Source: Gnetum montanum (taxonomy: Eukaryota; Streptophyta; Gnetopsida; Gnetales; Gnetaceae). From it: a DNA stretch of 64,000 bases. Made by a program: the position numbers and the translations under genes. Positions 24,376 to 35,668 of the stretch are shown here, piece by piece (positions within the stretch are counted from its first letter, which is position 1; every line of letters starts with the position of its first letter). Where the stretch lies: the NCBI GenBank assembly GCA_015680685.1, contig MNCI01000177.1:418949-482948 (forward strand), given 5' to 3'. Under the pieces are notes generated by a model that was not told where the DNA came from, searched no databases, and was given only the letters and a program-made list of their open reading frames with translations.

Positions 24376-25264
24376 TGATGAGTGGCGAGGTACCCCTATG
24401 CTCAACCATATAAATCACAAGCATACATGCACAATTCGGTTGAATTCTATGAATGGGACTAGTTGTGGTATTTAGATTGTTATGCTTTGATTGCAATTCG
24501 TTGTCTTCCCGCTTGGACTAATGGTAGCTTTGTTGCATATGGTTTAGTTCAAATCGAGGCATATGATTTTGTTCCTAATTCTACACTACTCCTAGTGACG
24601 ATAAAGCGAGGGATTAATTAATCTACTGAGCAATGGAAAGAAAGATCTAAACTAGCCTACATGTGATGAGTATCAACACTTAATCATCCATACACATCCT
24701 GGACCTTGTGAGACTACTTTTGGGATTGCGAAGTGTATGTCACTGGTTGTGCCAAACGATAAACTTCTGGATTACCAAGCATCTACACTTAAACATTTGT
24801 GATTAAGGTGTATGCATATCACTTAATAACAAGAATAGTAAATAAAAATAAATGAAAACATTTAACTAAACAAAGTAGTAAATAATTAATAATTAAATGT
24901 AATAAAAATCTAAGTGGATGCTGCAATGATGGGAGTAATCTCAATCTTTATTGCTAGTGATGTAACATGTCCAAGTACGTCACACTCGAACAAAGGTGTT
25001 GTATGATTACAAACATCACACTATGGGCATGCACTAAGAATAACAAACTTTAAAAATAAGAAACTAAAACTAAAACTATTTCCCTACTTCTTACATTCTA
25101 AATTCTCCCTTGATTCGAGTGCCTAAGTGCTATATTTATAGGTAGACCCAGATGAGATGACATCAGATATCCAACATCGCTTATTGGCTTTGATGTTGGG
25201 TACGCAAATTCGGGGCTCCAATGTCATGTATTTGATGTCAAGGCCTTACAATCATGACTCACCA
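24376..25264 (-). repeat. A1 3' LTR
   Basis: The LTR starts TGGTGAGTCATG at 25264 right after the polypurine tract and ends CCACTCATCA at 24376. A TATA box (CTATAAATA) is at 25133-25141. The U3 contains GATATCCAACATC-type palindromes near 25165 and 25190. Confidence 0.85.
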
Positions 25265-25276
25265 TACCCCCACAAT
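25265..25276 (-). promoter_or_regulatory. A1 polypurine tract
   Basis: The minus strand reads ATTGTGGGGGTA immediately before the LTR start. The upstream sequence (AATATTTTGTCAAGAACTTG and ATGAGTTT) is shared with the same position in B, C and D. Confidence 0.8.
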
Positions 25277-25467
25277 TGAATGAAACTCATCCTAAAGTTA
25301 AACAAAATGAGGAACAAGTTCTTGACAAAATATTGGTAAGTATGGGATTATTGACTAAATCAAACAATGGACAAAATAATTGACTCTTTCCATGCCACAG
25401 TGGTGTAATACAAAAATTGGACACATTTTTACAAATCAAGACAAAAATAAAAACAAGACTGGGAAGC

Positions 25468-28206
25468 TCATGTGGTGCCCAGAGGTGATAGCTCTTCCAT
25501 CGACTACTTCCCTTTGTCACCAAGTCATTAAAATTTGTAGCGATTGAGTAAGCCCTACAAATTTTCCTCTTTTTTCCTTGGGTCATGCACCATCTAGGCT
25601 GTTGTGCCAATCTGTGTTGGTGCTAGTACATCCCAAGGACATGGAAGCTACAGAAATATTTGATTTGCATTTACATACCATGCCATGAATTAATGTCATT
25701 CTTCCCTGAAGGTCCTATCTTCATTCCTAAGCTCATGATAATCTATCAATCTTTAAGCTAGGTTTGAGGCTACATCTTTTTTTCCCTAATAACTATCTTT
25801 AACCACCTCTAACTCTAAGTTTTCCACTTGCAACTTTTGCAAAGCATCTTTTCTATTTGCAAACTTTTTCTTGTATAACATGTAGGTGGTTGCCACTTGT
25901 TTCTCTAGCTCATTTTGAGGACGACCTGATATTAACATGGCAAGGTTGGCATATCTAAGGTTAGCCAATGCCATGGACTCCTTTAGATCCTCTATATGTA
26001 GGTCTTTTTTTTTTTGACTTCCGCTTGATGGACCAGGGCATAACTATCCAAGATGGACTACCACTCATGATTCTATGCTGACAGGGAGCTAATGTGGGCT
26101 TTGGCCATTTGGATTTCCTTTTCATTTATCTATTTATACATGCCCACCTAGTCATAGAAGTGCTCTTTTAGTTTTTCATGCATTTTGGCCTCATTTTGCC
26201 ACATGCTAATTTCAGTTGCTAAATTTTTGTGGATAGTGTGAACCTCCTCTATAGAGATGGTTCTATTCTCTTGGACTAATCTATTCCTATCTTGGTTGAC
26301 CCTCACCAATTATTCTCATAATTAGTGGATGCTTTCTTCTAGGATGTTCTTTTATTTTTTCATAGTGGTCAATTTAGAATTTTCTACAATGAGCTACTTA
26401 TTCTCTTCTTGGACAATGGTTAATGCCTTTTTATATGCATGAGATTGTGCATTAGCAATAAAGGCACTCCAAACCACCATCTTCTTCTCTTACTTAGTAG
26501 CTACTCTCTCCTTTGTAAGCTTGGTGAGCTCCTTTGTCCTAAATTATTTGAGTTAATCTAGCATAACAAAATAGGCAAGATCCCATTGTTTGGCTCATAG
26601 GGTAGCTAGTTCTTCTTGTAACCTCTATATTTTGGCCTCTACATGCTCTTTCCTAACTTCTTCCATGATCAACTTTCCCTTCATGGTGATGAGGTCTAAT
26701 TGGGCTTCAGTGACATCACTAGGGATGTCAAACAGAGTGGTCATTACTTGGCCCATTTGCAACAATCAATCAAGCACATCCTCATGCACTGTAGGAGTCA
26801 TTGAGGCCTTAGCCAACATTTGTGCATCTCTAGTTCCTACTAGGTCTATCTTGGGCACAACAGGCACATTGAATGACTCTTTGATGTGATTGGTAATCAC
26901 CTCTACTATTCCTGCTGCATCCTTGTAACACCACAACTATGTCACCTTTTCCAGTTTCCAATGTTACTTGGAAGGATGCAACATTCCCAGAGATCTAGCA
27001 TTACCATTAAAATCATTCTCCTCCTGACTACAATGAGATCTCACCCCAAATTGGCTCAATTAACATGGTGGGTTGTACAACATCATCCATGACTTGAAAG
27101 ATGTTAGACTCATCCTTGCTTCCCTAGCTGGCAATTTGAGTGATCCTTTGTAGATGGCTTATCAAAGGCTTGTTTTCTTATGGTGGTGGCAATGGTAGAG
27201 CTTGTACCTATGGGTTCTGTTCAAGCTTGCATTATGTTTCTATTTGTGGCTCTACCTCCTTCTTTGCTTCTTGTACTTCACCAAGATCTTTTCTTGGTGC
27301 TGCCAATTTTAGGAGCTTATTGAAGAAGGCATTCTAAGCCTTCCCAGGGATATCATTGGTATATCCTAGGATCCTAGTATGCCTACATAGCTTTCTAATT
27401 AAGTAAGAAAATGGAAATGTTGGTCTCCTTGACTTTGTTTCTTCAAACCATTCTTGGATTTCAGTGAAGTAGTACTAGGGAAGATTAGCTACAAATTTAC
27501 CCATTAAAATGGCACTTCCCTTGGCCATATAAGTGGAAATTCGATTAAGCCCTTTGGTGGAAAATAGCTGGTATGTCTCGATCTTGAAGTAGGTTTTCTC
27601 TTCCAAATTCATTTCATTATATGTCTTGTCCTCCTTGTTGTATGCTCATCTCAGCCACAATTTCTTTATTTTGAGGCCTGATCTAGTTGACAGGTGAGCA
27701 GCCTTAGCCCCTTCGTTCAATAGGTTGAGAGATACAACAATTGCTTTGACCAAATAATGGAAAAGCACCCCACTGATGTTAACAGTGGTCCCCTCATCCT
27801 TATTATGCTAGAACTGATAAGTTTTTCCTAGGTACCATTCACCATTATTTGATAAAATGGGCCACAATGGGGATGCCTTGAGTTGCATCCAAAATACCTC
27901 TAGAGTAAACTCCATGAATGGACCAAAGTTCATTTCCACAATGACTAAAGCTAATGTGGACTTGTCCAAGGTGGAAGCAAGGTATTTAGGGGGCAACATG
28001 AGACGTTGTCCTTGTTTAAGGGCTGATAGTTCCATCCCCTCTCCTTGGGCCAATTTCTCAGTAGTAGGAGCCTCTTGGTCAATACTGAAGGACTGGGCCT
28101 CCTACTCAACATGTTCTACATGTTCCCCTTGCTGGCTATCTCCACCATGTGGATGCTTAGCAACTCTCTACAAAGGTTCACCTTGAGCACCTCTCTTCGG
28201 GTCCAT
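25468..28206 (-). pseudogene. ORFX of element A1, unknown protein
   Basis: A coding region of about 910 codons can be followed from an ATG at 28206 to a TGA at 25468, broken by stops and small shifts. The N-terminal part (about residues 50-150) is well kept: EMNFGPFMEF, SNNGEWYLGKTYQFWHNKDEG. A middle block has LFSTKGLNRISTYMAKGS and FPFSYLIRKLCRHTRILGY. The second half is helix-prone and rich in E, K and Q, including LANLRYANLAMLI and KDALQKLQVENLELE, likely coiled coil. The tail reads PCPWDVLAPT and ends in GTT. Copies exist in B and A2. The 'LFPT...FPxLIRxLC' pattern faintly resembles the putative plant transposon domain of Athila-type ORFs. That link is inference. Its position between gag and the 3' LTR matches the env-like ORF of Athila, but I see no clear signal peptide or membrane anchor. 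Confidence 0.65.
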
Positions 28207-28765
28207 CCACAATCAAGCAAAAACCAAGTGTTACTAAGGTTATGTTTGTTATCATCAATCAATTTATACCTTATTGTAACCTTAGTTCATTAAGTTCATA
28301 ATGCATATGATTGTAGGGTTAGGAAAATTTTCAAGAAAAATTCCCAAAAAGTATTTGTCTCCTTTTATGACCCTTTGCAATTGGTTCCTTTTTCATTATA
28401 TGTGGCGTATAATAATGGTTATGGCCCCATGGGTTGGAAAAATTGGATTTTTGGCATTAACATGAGTGATTTTTCATTATAACTCTTAAGGTTTTTAACA
28501 TTCTTATCCTTATGATACTGTCTAGGCGATAGAAAATTTTAGCAATTTGACTCAAGTTTTGCATGCAAGTGCCACCCCACCCCTCCTACGACTAAGTTGA
28601 ACACTTCAGGTTTAGATAGATTTGAATGGTATAGAAATTGGAGCATTAGAAAGCTAAATATTGCAAGTGGAAGATGGATGCATAGAGCTCTAAGTCATGA
28701 AAGAAAATTTCAACAACTCCCCTAGTAGCAAATGATGAAAATGAAGTTCTAGTGTTGAGGGGTCA

Positions 28766-28860
28766 TATATTTATATTGTTTGTTAGACCCAAGATCAAGC
28801 ACATGACGTCAAAGTCCAAAAATTTTAATTCTATGGGGCAGATGAACATGCAAACTGAAG
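28766..28860 (-). promoter_or_regulatory. A1 internal U3-like promoter of ORFX
   Basis: On the minus strand, a stretch with GACGTCATGTGCTTGATC and GGGTCTAACAAAC leads into a TATA box (AATATAAATATATGACC, about 28766-28776), about 560 bp upstream of the ORFX ATG. The leader that follows is conserved in A2. Just before the ATG the leader reads TTTGCTTGATTGTGG, which in A2 is a splice-acceptor-like TTGATTGATTGTAG. Confidence 0.5.
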
Positions 28861-28899
28861 CTTTGTGATGAGTTGGAAAGTTTGAAGTTAAGTTAAAAA

Positions 28900-30420
28900 T
28901 TCTAAGGTAAGTGAAAAATTAAGTTTGAGGTATCGGAAGTATGATAAGGTGAAGTTGTTGACGTGAAAAGCACTAGAATGAGCAAGAAAAAGGTATTGAA
29001 ATAAAGGTTGTGGGATAGAGAAATTTCATAACAAGGGAAATAATAAAATGTAACAATTTGAGTACTTGAAAGGTGAAAAATGATGTAGGTATGTTAAACA
29101 AGTACAAGTCACAAAGCTACACAAGTCGATCTTCCCCAAACTAGGCTCTAGCCAATGATGCCCTTGTGTAAACACACCTATAATGGCCATGGCACTAAAG
29201 GGGTTGAACAAAACATAGACCTATGAAACAAAACACACATGTTAAAACCACCAAATTGAGATCATAACTCTATGTTACACAAAACCACAAGCTATGAGTA
29301 TCCAAATAACAAGATGAGATGGATGGTAGAAGGGATTGTAGAAATTGGGACGTGAGGTGGTGTACCATGGTCACAATGAAACCTTGTGTGTTATTAGTGG
29401 TTAAATAATCATGTGTCCCTCTTTCCAAGATTTAGACCAAGTCCAAACCACATTGTAATGACATTGCATTATTTCATCACATTGGCGAACAACCATAAGA
29501 CTATCAAAGCCATGAGGAGTAACATCACTTGGCATTGTGTCCAAGGGAGGAGCCTTATTATGGCACACTTATTATATATATTATATTATAATTTTTTTTC
29601 TCTTTTTTTTTGGGAAGCTACCAACCTTCAGGCATGGGTACATGTCTTTCCTGTGGAACCATAGAAGTTTATTTAGTGTTGTTTTAAGTTGCTCTTACTT
29701 CCATTTTTTGTTAGATCTACAAGAATATGGATACTACCTTAGCAACAAGATAGAACATACAAAAGTAGCCAAAGAGAATCTACAAATCCCCTTGATGTCA
29801 CACCCCATACCTTCTACCTTACTTCTACACTCTTTTGTTTGGACACAATGATTATGAAGTTATTTTTAGTTTGGATGATGGAAGAGATTACAATTATAAC
29901 CAGAGCAAGAACCTCTTATTCATGCAATGGGTGGATGGATGACATGGTCTCAATGTCTAAATAATTAGTCCCTTATGACTTGACAACATAAAGAAAACCT
30001 AACCTCAATGGGCAACATGATCAATTTATTCACAAGTGAGATTACAGAAGAAAATGAAAACAACAAAAAAATGGAAGAAAAATTGGGTCTAGGAATAGGA
30101 AAATAACAAAAAATTGTAAAAAAAAAAGATAAAAAATCACTTAAAAGTCCTAGAGATTACAATGGTGGGTAACCCCCATGATTAAACATTTGGTTGTGAC
30201 AAGGATTAATAAGTGGATAGTAGGATCCATGCATGTATGAAACATTGGTAACCATTCATGCCCGAGCCACTAGGTGTGTATTGGTGGTGTGGTGGTTGGG
30301 TAGAAAAATTGTTGATCACACACTAGATGGTTAAATGCATGATGGATCAAGTTATGAGATGTGTTAACATTATAGATGGATAGCCCAAAATTTCACCCTT
30401 GATCATGATCTAGTATGCAT
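28900..30420 (-). other. A1 conserved noncoding region between gag and ORFX
   Basis: No protein is visible. Three short blocks are shared with B, C, D and A2: one at 29121-29170 (sense AGCCTAGTTTGGGGAAGATC), one at 29624-29660 (GGAAAGACATGTACCCATGC) and one at 29787-29806 (GGGTGTGACATCAAGGGGAT). The order is kept between elements. Confidence 0.6.
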
Positions 30421-30428
30421 GGATTTAC

Positions 30429-32620
30429 TTATCTTCCCATGCTTATAGATTCATTGGTTGGATTTGGGATTTGAGTATTAATGGATGGTGACCCTAGTGT
30501 ATGGTTGGAGGACATTGGTTGAGACAGGGAAGGTGATACACCAGATTGGAATTGTGTTGGCTCGAATGATGTGGTGGGTCCATGTGTGGTTTGCTTTGGA
30601 TTATAGCCTTCACTCCAGAAGGGATGTTTCCTACATTGTGATTGGGATCCACTGGTGTTAGCATCTCTATGCACATTTGTAGCACAAGTGGCACTCGTTT
30701 GTTGATATTATGGTGTTGAACCTTTCTAAGTTACTAGTGATAGCGTATAAGGAGAAAAATTATGAGAATATTGCTAATAGATTAGATGGGAAGAGGCACG
30801 AGGTGGTGATCCTTTAGGGGATGTCATTTATTGATGGTACTCAGAAGAGCAGTAGTGGCAACTTGAAGTGGAGTATGTAGAACTAGTTGGAGAAATAGGG
30901 TGTTGAACAAAATATCCATGTGGTTTCAGTGGATATGGCTGATTTGGAGGTGGCCTCTTCCATGATTGTGGGTGTTTCCACTATAGTTAATGACTATGTT
31001 AAGGCTAGTAATAAGTCCCCCTAGGATGGTACGATCGGTTGTGGAACTATCTATAATTACCTTGTGGGAGAGGAAATCTACTAGGCATGTGCTTTTGCAT
31101 AAACTTCAGATTTAAGGCATCTACCCAATACTCCTATAGATGCAACAATATAGGGCATTGGACCTTTGGATGGTCATATATGCATAGGTTTCATCCATCA
31201 TCTTCGTTTATGATTGAGTCTTTAGCCTCACTTTCATTAGCCATTTTTTTGTTTGCTAAAAAGTATTCTTAGCTATTTCTTAGTTCTGTGTCCTTAGTTT
31301 AGTGTGATCACCTAGCTTGTTTTGCATGATCTTCTCCATGACCATCTCAATAAGAGTTGTGATTTTTTCATTTATCCATTTGGACATACTATTAAACTTT
31401 GCTTTTAGATCATCAACAAACTCCTTTATTGACAAGGTTTGTTGTGGAATCACCTTATTGAGAGTAGTTTCATTCTCCTTACCATAAATATGGACCTTCT
31501 TTTGTTGATGAGATGGGTCCCATTGATATTTCTTGACATTATTCCATTTTCATATTTCTCCTTCTTCTTTTTCCACACACTCTATTATGTCTCTAATCTG
31601 ATGGGCTTGAAGCTTGTATAATTGCAGTAGGGCATACATCCCAAGGGTCTCCCTTGTTTCATTATGAAGTCTATCTATGATGTGGAAAAGTTTCCTTTCC
31701 TTGGAGAAACCATGGCCTGGGCATCTATTCAGTAAGGCATAATATCTATCTAAGGCCATATCCAAGGGTTCATGTTGTTCTTTTTTCCACTCTTGGATTT
31801 GTCTCCTTAGGTTGGACACTCTTGCATAGGTTTGGTATTTTTCATTAAAAAGCTCTAGCATCATGGACCATTGTTGGATTGAATTTGGTCTTAATGATCT
31901 ATACCACATTTTGGCTCTATTAATTAGTACCCTAGGAAAGAGCTTAAGCTTTTTTCACTCACTCTCAACATTGTAGTGAGTACAAGCATCATGGAAGGCT
32001 TGTAAATGTTTTTGTGGATTTGAATCATAGCCTACTACAAATTTAGGAATATTATTCATGTCAAGCTTAGGTAGATGACTCTTTTTGCAATGCCTATGAG
32101 ATATCTTAACTACCTCTATGATATGCATTAGGCTCTTAGTGGCCAACAAGGGTTCATCATCATCAAACAAATTTTGAGGGAAATTTCTATCTCTATTCAT
32201 TTGATCATGATGATGTTTTCCTTGACTTTTCCCATGGGTTTAATTTTGGTTTTTAGCCCAACCCTTTAGTGGAGCTCTATTTCTGTACCTATGTTCATCT
32301 TCATTAGAACTAGATGTTGAAGGGGAAGAGGATGATGAGGAACTAGAAGAATTTCCATGGCTTCTATGGTATTCTTTGGGGTCCTTTGATTTATCCTTTT
32401 TTTGTTTTGAGGAGGTCCTAGGCCTTTCCTAGTCTAGGACCTACGTTGTCTCCTCCAAGGTTGTCTAGCTTAGGTGAATGTATTCTTTGAGTTTCATTAG
32501 GGTGGTAAGAAACCCCTACATAAGGTTGATCACTCCAATCTTCTTCATCATATATCTCATTAGTTCTTCAATGAATGTGTTCGCTATACAGTGCATTGTC
32601 ATTTTTTTATGGGAGAGATA
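30429..32620 (-). pseudogene. A1 gag
   Basis: This Athila-like Gag is the best kept of the window. The N-terminus is Ser-rich (HGNSSSSSSSSSPSTSSSNE near 32350), then DDEPLLATKSLM (32180-32150), then the core: LDMNNIPKF, HLQAFHDAC, LKLFPR, WYRSLRPNSIQQW, LFNEKYQTYARVSNLRRQI, RCPGHGFSKE (32090-31690), followed by a helix-rich part to 31550. The C-terminal third (31550-30429) is broken and becomes Pro/Gln/Ser-rich. It ends near MGR at 30430. The Gag would form the particle and package the RNA. No protease motif follows. A few stops and shifts make it inactive as it stands. Confidence 0.8.
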
Positions 32621-32729
32621 TTGTTGTTAGTTTATAGTATGTGTGATTTGATATTTTTGGAAAGATATATCATTGATAACTTTTATAGTGATCATGTATA
32701 ATATAACTAATCTAGATAACTAGCACCAT

Positions 32730-32746
32730 CCCTAGCAACGATGCCA
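32730..32746 (-). promoter_or_regulatory. A1 primer-binding site (tRNA-Asp type)
   Basis: The minus strand reads TGGCATCGTTGCTAGGG, one base after the 5' LTR end. Compared with TGGCGCCGTTGCCGGGG it differs at decayed CpG positions only, and one CpG survives. Confidence 0.85.
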
Positions 32747-32747
32747 A

Positions 32748-33632
32748 TGATGACCGACAAGATACTCCTATGCTCAACCATACAAATCACAAGTGTTTAC
32801 ACATGATCTAGTCGAATTTTATGGATGGTACTAGTTGTGGTATCTAGACCATTATTCTTTGATCGTAGTTCACTATCTTCCCACTTAGACTAGTGGTAGC
32901 TTTGTCACGTATCTTTTAGTCCAAAGTGAGGCATATGATATTATTCCTAATTCTACACTACTCCTGGTGATGATAAAGAGAGGGGTTAATTAATCTACTG
33001 AGCAATGGAAAGAAAGATCTAAACTAGCCCACATGTGATGAGTATCTACACTTAATCATCCATACACGTCTTGGACTTCATGAGACTACTTCTAGGATTA
33101 CCAAGTGTATGTCACTAGTTGTGCCAAATGATACACTTTTGGATTACCAAGTGTCTCCACTTAAACATTTGCATTCTACTTAATAACAAGAATAGTAAAT
33201 AATAATAAATGGAAACATTTAACTAAACAAAATAATAAATAATTAACAATTAAAAGTAATAACAATCTAAGTGGATGCTACAATGATGGAAGTAATCTCG
33301 CTCTTTATTGCCAGTCATGTAACGTGCCCAGGTACATCACACTTGAACAAAGGTGTCATACGATTACAAACATTACACTGCAAGCATGCACTAGGAATAA
33401 CAAGCTTTAAAGAGAATAAACTGAAAACTAAAACTATTTCCCCACTTCTTACATTCTACCTTTTCCCCTCATCTGAGCATCAAAGTGATGTATTTATAGG
33501 CAGACCCAGATGAGGTGACGTTGGATATCCAATGTTGCTTATTGGCTCCAACCTTAGGTATGTGATGTCAGGGCTCTGATGTCATGTATCCAACATCGGG
33601 GCCTTTCAATGAAGACTCATAAAAAATCATCA
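32748..33632 (-). repeat. A1 5' LTR
   Basis: It starts TGATGATTTTTTATGAGTC at 33632 and ends GGTCATCA at 32748. A TATA box (CTATAAATA, minus) is at 33491-33499, and the U3 has a GTTGGATATCCAATGTTG-like palindrome near 33523-33538. Confidence 0.85.
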
Positions 33633-34420
33633 ATAATAAGTCACAACATTTTTCATCTTCAAAAATTTCATTATAATAATTTTTTCATTATTCCTTATGT
33701 TATACAAAAGAAAGAAATGAACCCCAATTTATAGGAATGGGTTAGGACCATAATACATCTTTGTGCAGAAGTTTTCCTTATTCCTTTATTTTAAATTTTG
33801 GAATTTCAAGGGGTATTTGGGGCAAAAAAGAAACTTATATTTTTTTATTAAATACCATTTTTTATTTTTAAAATAAAAAACTCTTAGATTTTCAAATCCA
33901 TTTTACATCATAATTCATCCAATTTTAACAAAAAATCATCAAGTAACAATTTTAAGACTTTTTTCTTAGTATGAAAAATGTCTTGAATACTTTCCTTGCA
34001 CTCTAATTTCCAACAATCCCTTTTTAAAGGGACAATAGGAAGTGTAATCTTCATGGTCTTTATGCTTTGTAAATTTTTGAAAGACCCTCTTTTTATTATT
34101 GTGGAGATATTTTCTTCATGCTAAAATTATTTGACTAATCTTCCTTTAGGAGGTAATTTTTTCATCATCAAGTTTATTGCCAACCTTGATTCATCATTAA
34201 CAAGATTGTTTCCAAACTTTCTTCATCAAACCTCCTTTAAAAGGAAATCATAAGATTGTTATCAACCTTGGTTCATCAATTTTTATATAAGAGGAACTTT
34301 CTTTATCATAAGATTATTACCAACATTGATTGAACAACCCTCCTTTATGAGGATTTTCTTCATCATTTTATTACTTTTGTTTCATTTGGACTAAAATTGA
34401 TGCTCTTAATTGAGACCACC
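33633..34420. repeat. AT-rich spacer with a degenerate tandem array
   Basis: Between elements A1 and B lies AT-rich DNA. In it, four imperfect repeats of an AGATTGTT..CAACCTTG..TTCATCA unit begin near 34171, 34203, 34252 and 34311. CTCCTTTA(A/T)GAGG motifs also recur. No gene was recognised. Confidence 0.5.
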
Positions 34421-34692
34421 TTATGAGTAGATGGGTATTCCAACACTTAGTCATACAAGTCATGAGTGTTCACATGTGACATGATCAAAATCCATGGATG
34501 AACAATGTAAGTATGATTGTTATCTTCTTACTTAGAGTTAGTGGGGCGTTTATCATCTGGCTTGACTCTTAGTGAGGTATATGATATGTTGATGTTGTTT
34601 AGCTCAAAATAAAACTAAATGCCAATATAGTAAAATTAAATGTAAATTTTAATCTAAGTGTGATAAAAATGTAAATCTATTCTAGTCTATGG
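34421..34692 (-). repeat. B 3' LTR, distal part
   Basis: The part ends at 34421 (ACTCATAA, decayed from CTCATCA). It aligns with 51539-51724, the matching part of the 5' LTR (ATTCCAACACT..GTCATACAAGTCATGAGTGTTC). It is cut at 34692, where the copy of TATGG borders element C. Confidence 0.8.
34688..34692. repeat. Target-site duplication TATGG (left)
   Basis: TATGG here and at 42081-42085 flank element C exactly. The 5-bp size is usual for gypsy integration. Confidence 0.9.
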
Positions 34693-34699
34693 TGATGGG

Positions 34700-34797
34700 A
34701 CGCGATATCGTGGTAGTTGCGATATCGCATCCCTCGTAATATCGCATACACGATATCACGCTGTCCCCTGCGATATCGTGTACACGATATCGCGGTC
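34700..34797. promoter_or_regulatory. GATATCG palindrome cluster in C U3
   Basis: At least six GATATCG or close variants, several as CGATATCG-type palindromes, occur within about 100 bp just upstream of the TATA box. The matching part of the 3' LTR (41105-41205) keeps the pattern with C-to-T decay. This is a good candidate for a transcription-factor binding array. Confidence 0.6.
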
Positions 34798-34809
34798 CGT
34801 CGCCATATC

Positions 34810-34817
34810 TATAAATA
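34810..34817 (+). promoter_or_regulatory. TATA box of C 5' LTR
   Basis: CCATATCTATAAATAAGAGG contains TATAAATA. The 3' LTR has the changed form TATTAATA. It follows the palindrome cluster and precedes the presumed R region. Confidence 0.75.
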
Positions 34818-35668
34818 AGAGGCGGCACTCCCCTTATTCCTCATCCTAGGCTATAAGTAGGGAAACTCTAGCAGATTGATCACTCTAGAGATAGAATATT
34901 TTCCATGTGCCCACAATAGGAGTCCCAAAGTGAACGGATCTTTATTCAAGCAACTTTATACCTGAACGCAAGTTGTGTACGACAATAAAGATGAGCTTTC
35001 TGAATAAAACTTGCAGTGCATGGAATAGGATTTATTACCTGTTATTTCTTACATGTTATTTATTACCTAGAGTAGTGTGGAATGAGTACGACTTGATTAC
35101 GAGAATTTACGAATGTGTACGGATAGTCAAGGAATCGGTTGCTCATCGCGATTAGTTTCTTTCACCCTTATCTCCTAGAATGCAGGATGAGTACGACTTG
35201 ATTACGAGCATCTACGGATGTGTACAGATAGTCAAGGAATGGATGCTCATCACATTTAGGCTAGTTAAGTGCCTCAGTACAACCACTTCGAGCACATGCA
35301 TTACGTGTGGTAATCCCAGTAACGATTAGCGTTTGGTAGCCATAGTTGCATAGTTCAGGGTATGTACGGTATGTGGGAATGGATGCTGACACTAGGTAAT
35401 TTAGACTTAGTGCATTAGTTAGAGTTAGTTAGCTTCTCAACCCTTCACCCTTTAGCTTAGAAGACATAAAACATAAAAAAACCATAAAAATCATATACCT
35501 TAAACTTGCTTAACAATACACTGTGAAAAATACAAGTAAGTTTGGAAAGACAACGAATAATTAACCCCAAGTGTTCCAAGAGGCATTTAGTCTACAGAGT
35601 TTGACCAGATCGTGTGTGTGACACTCATATTCATATGGTTGAGTGTAGGGATACCCGCCACTCATCAT

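Larger units (their letters stand above)
24376..33632 (-). mobile_element. Element A1: complete Athila-like non-autonomous LTR retrotransposon
   Basis: Two LTRs of 889 bp (24376-25264) and 885 bp (32748-33632) flank an internal region on the minus strand. The internal order is primer-binding site, gag, conserved noncoding region, internal promoter, ORFX and polypurine tract. Possible target duplications are AAAAT (24371-24375) and ATAAT (33633-33637), one mismatch. I saw no protease, reverse transcriptase, RNase H or integrase. The tRNA-Asp primer site and the gag type place it near Athila. LTR differences are mostly CpG transitions, so it is old. Confidence 0.85.
34693..35667 (+). repeat. 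C 5' LTR
   Basis: The LTR has TG...CA ends. U3 holds a cluster of CGATATCG-type palindromes (34700-34797) directly upstream of a TATA box (34810-34817). The sequence AATAAAG at 34983 could be part of the polyadenylation signal region. Two related copies of a GAGTACGACTTGATTACGAG unit (35080-35150 and 35186-35258) are a short internal duplication also present in the 3' LTR. Confidence 0.9.

Noticed and set aside
24376-25264. A solo LTR at 24.4-25.3 kb
   Set aside because: A polypurine tract at its right edge and a matching LTR with primer site at 32.7-33.6 kb show it is the 3' LTR of a complete element.
26590-28293. Plus-strand frames over 26.6-28.3 kb
   Set aside because: They are antisense shadows of ORFX, whose minus-strand reading is conserved in three elements.
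29413-29851. Plus-strand frames with hydrophobic stretches, possible membrane protein
   Set aside because: They lie opposite the conserved noncoding blocks of element A1 and are not kept open in A2 or B.
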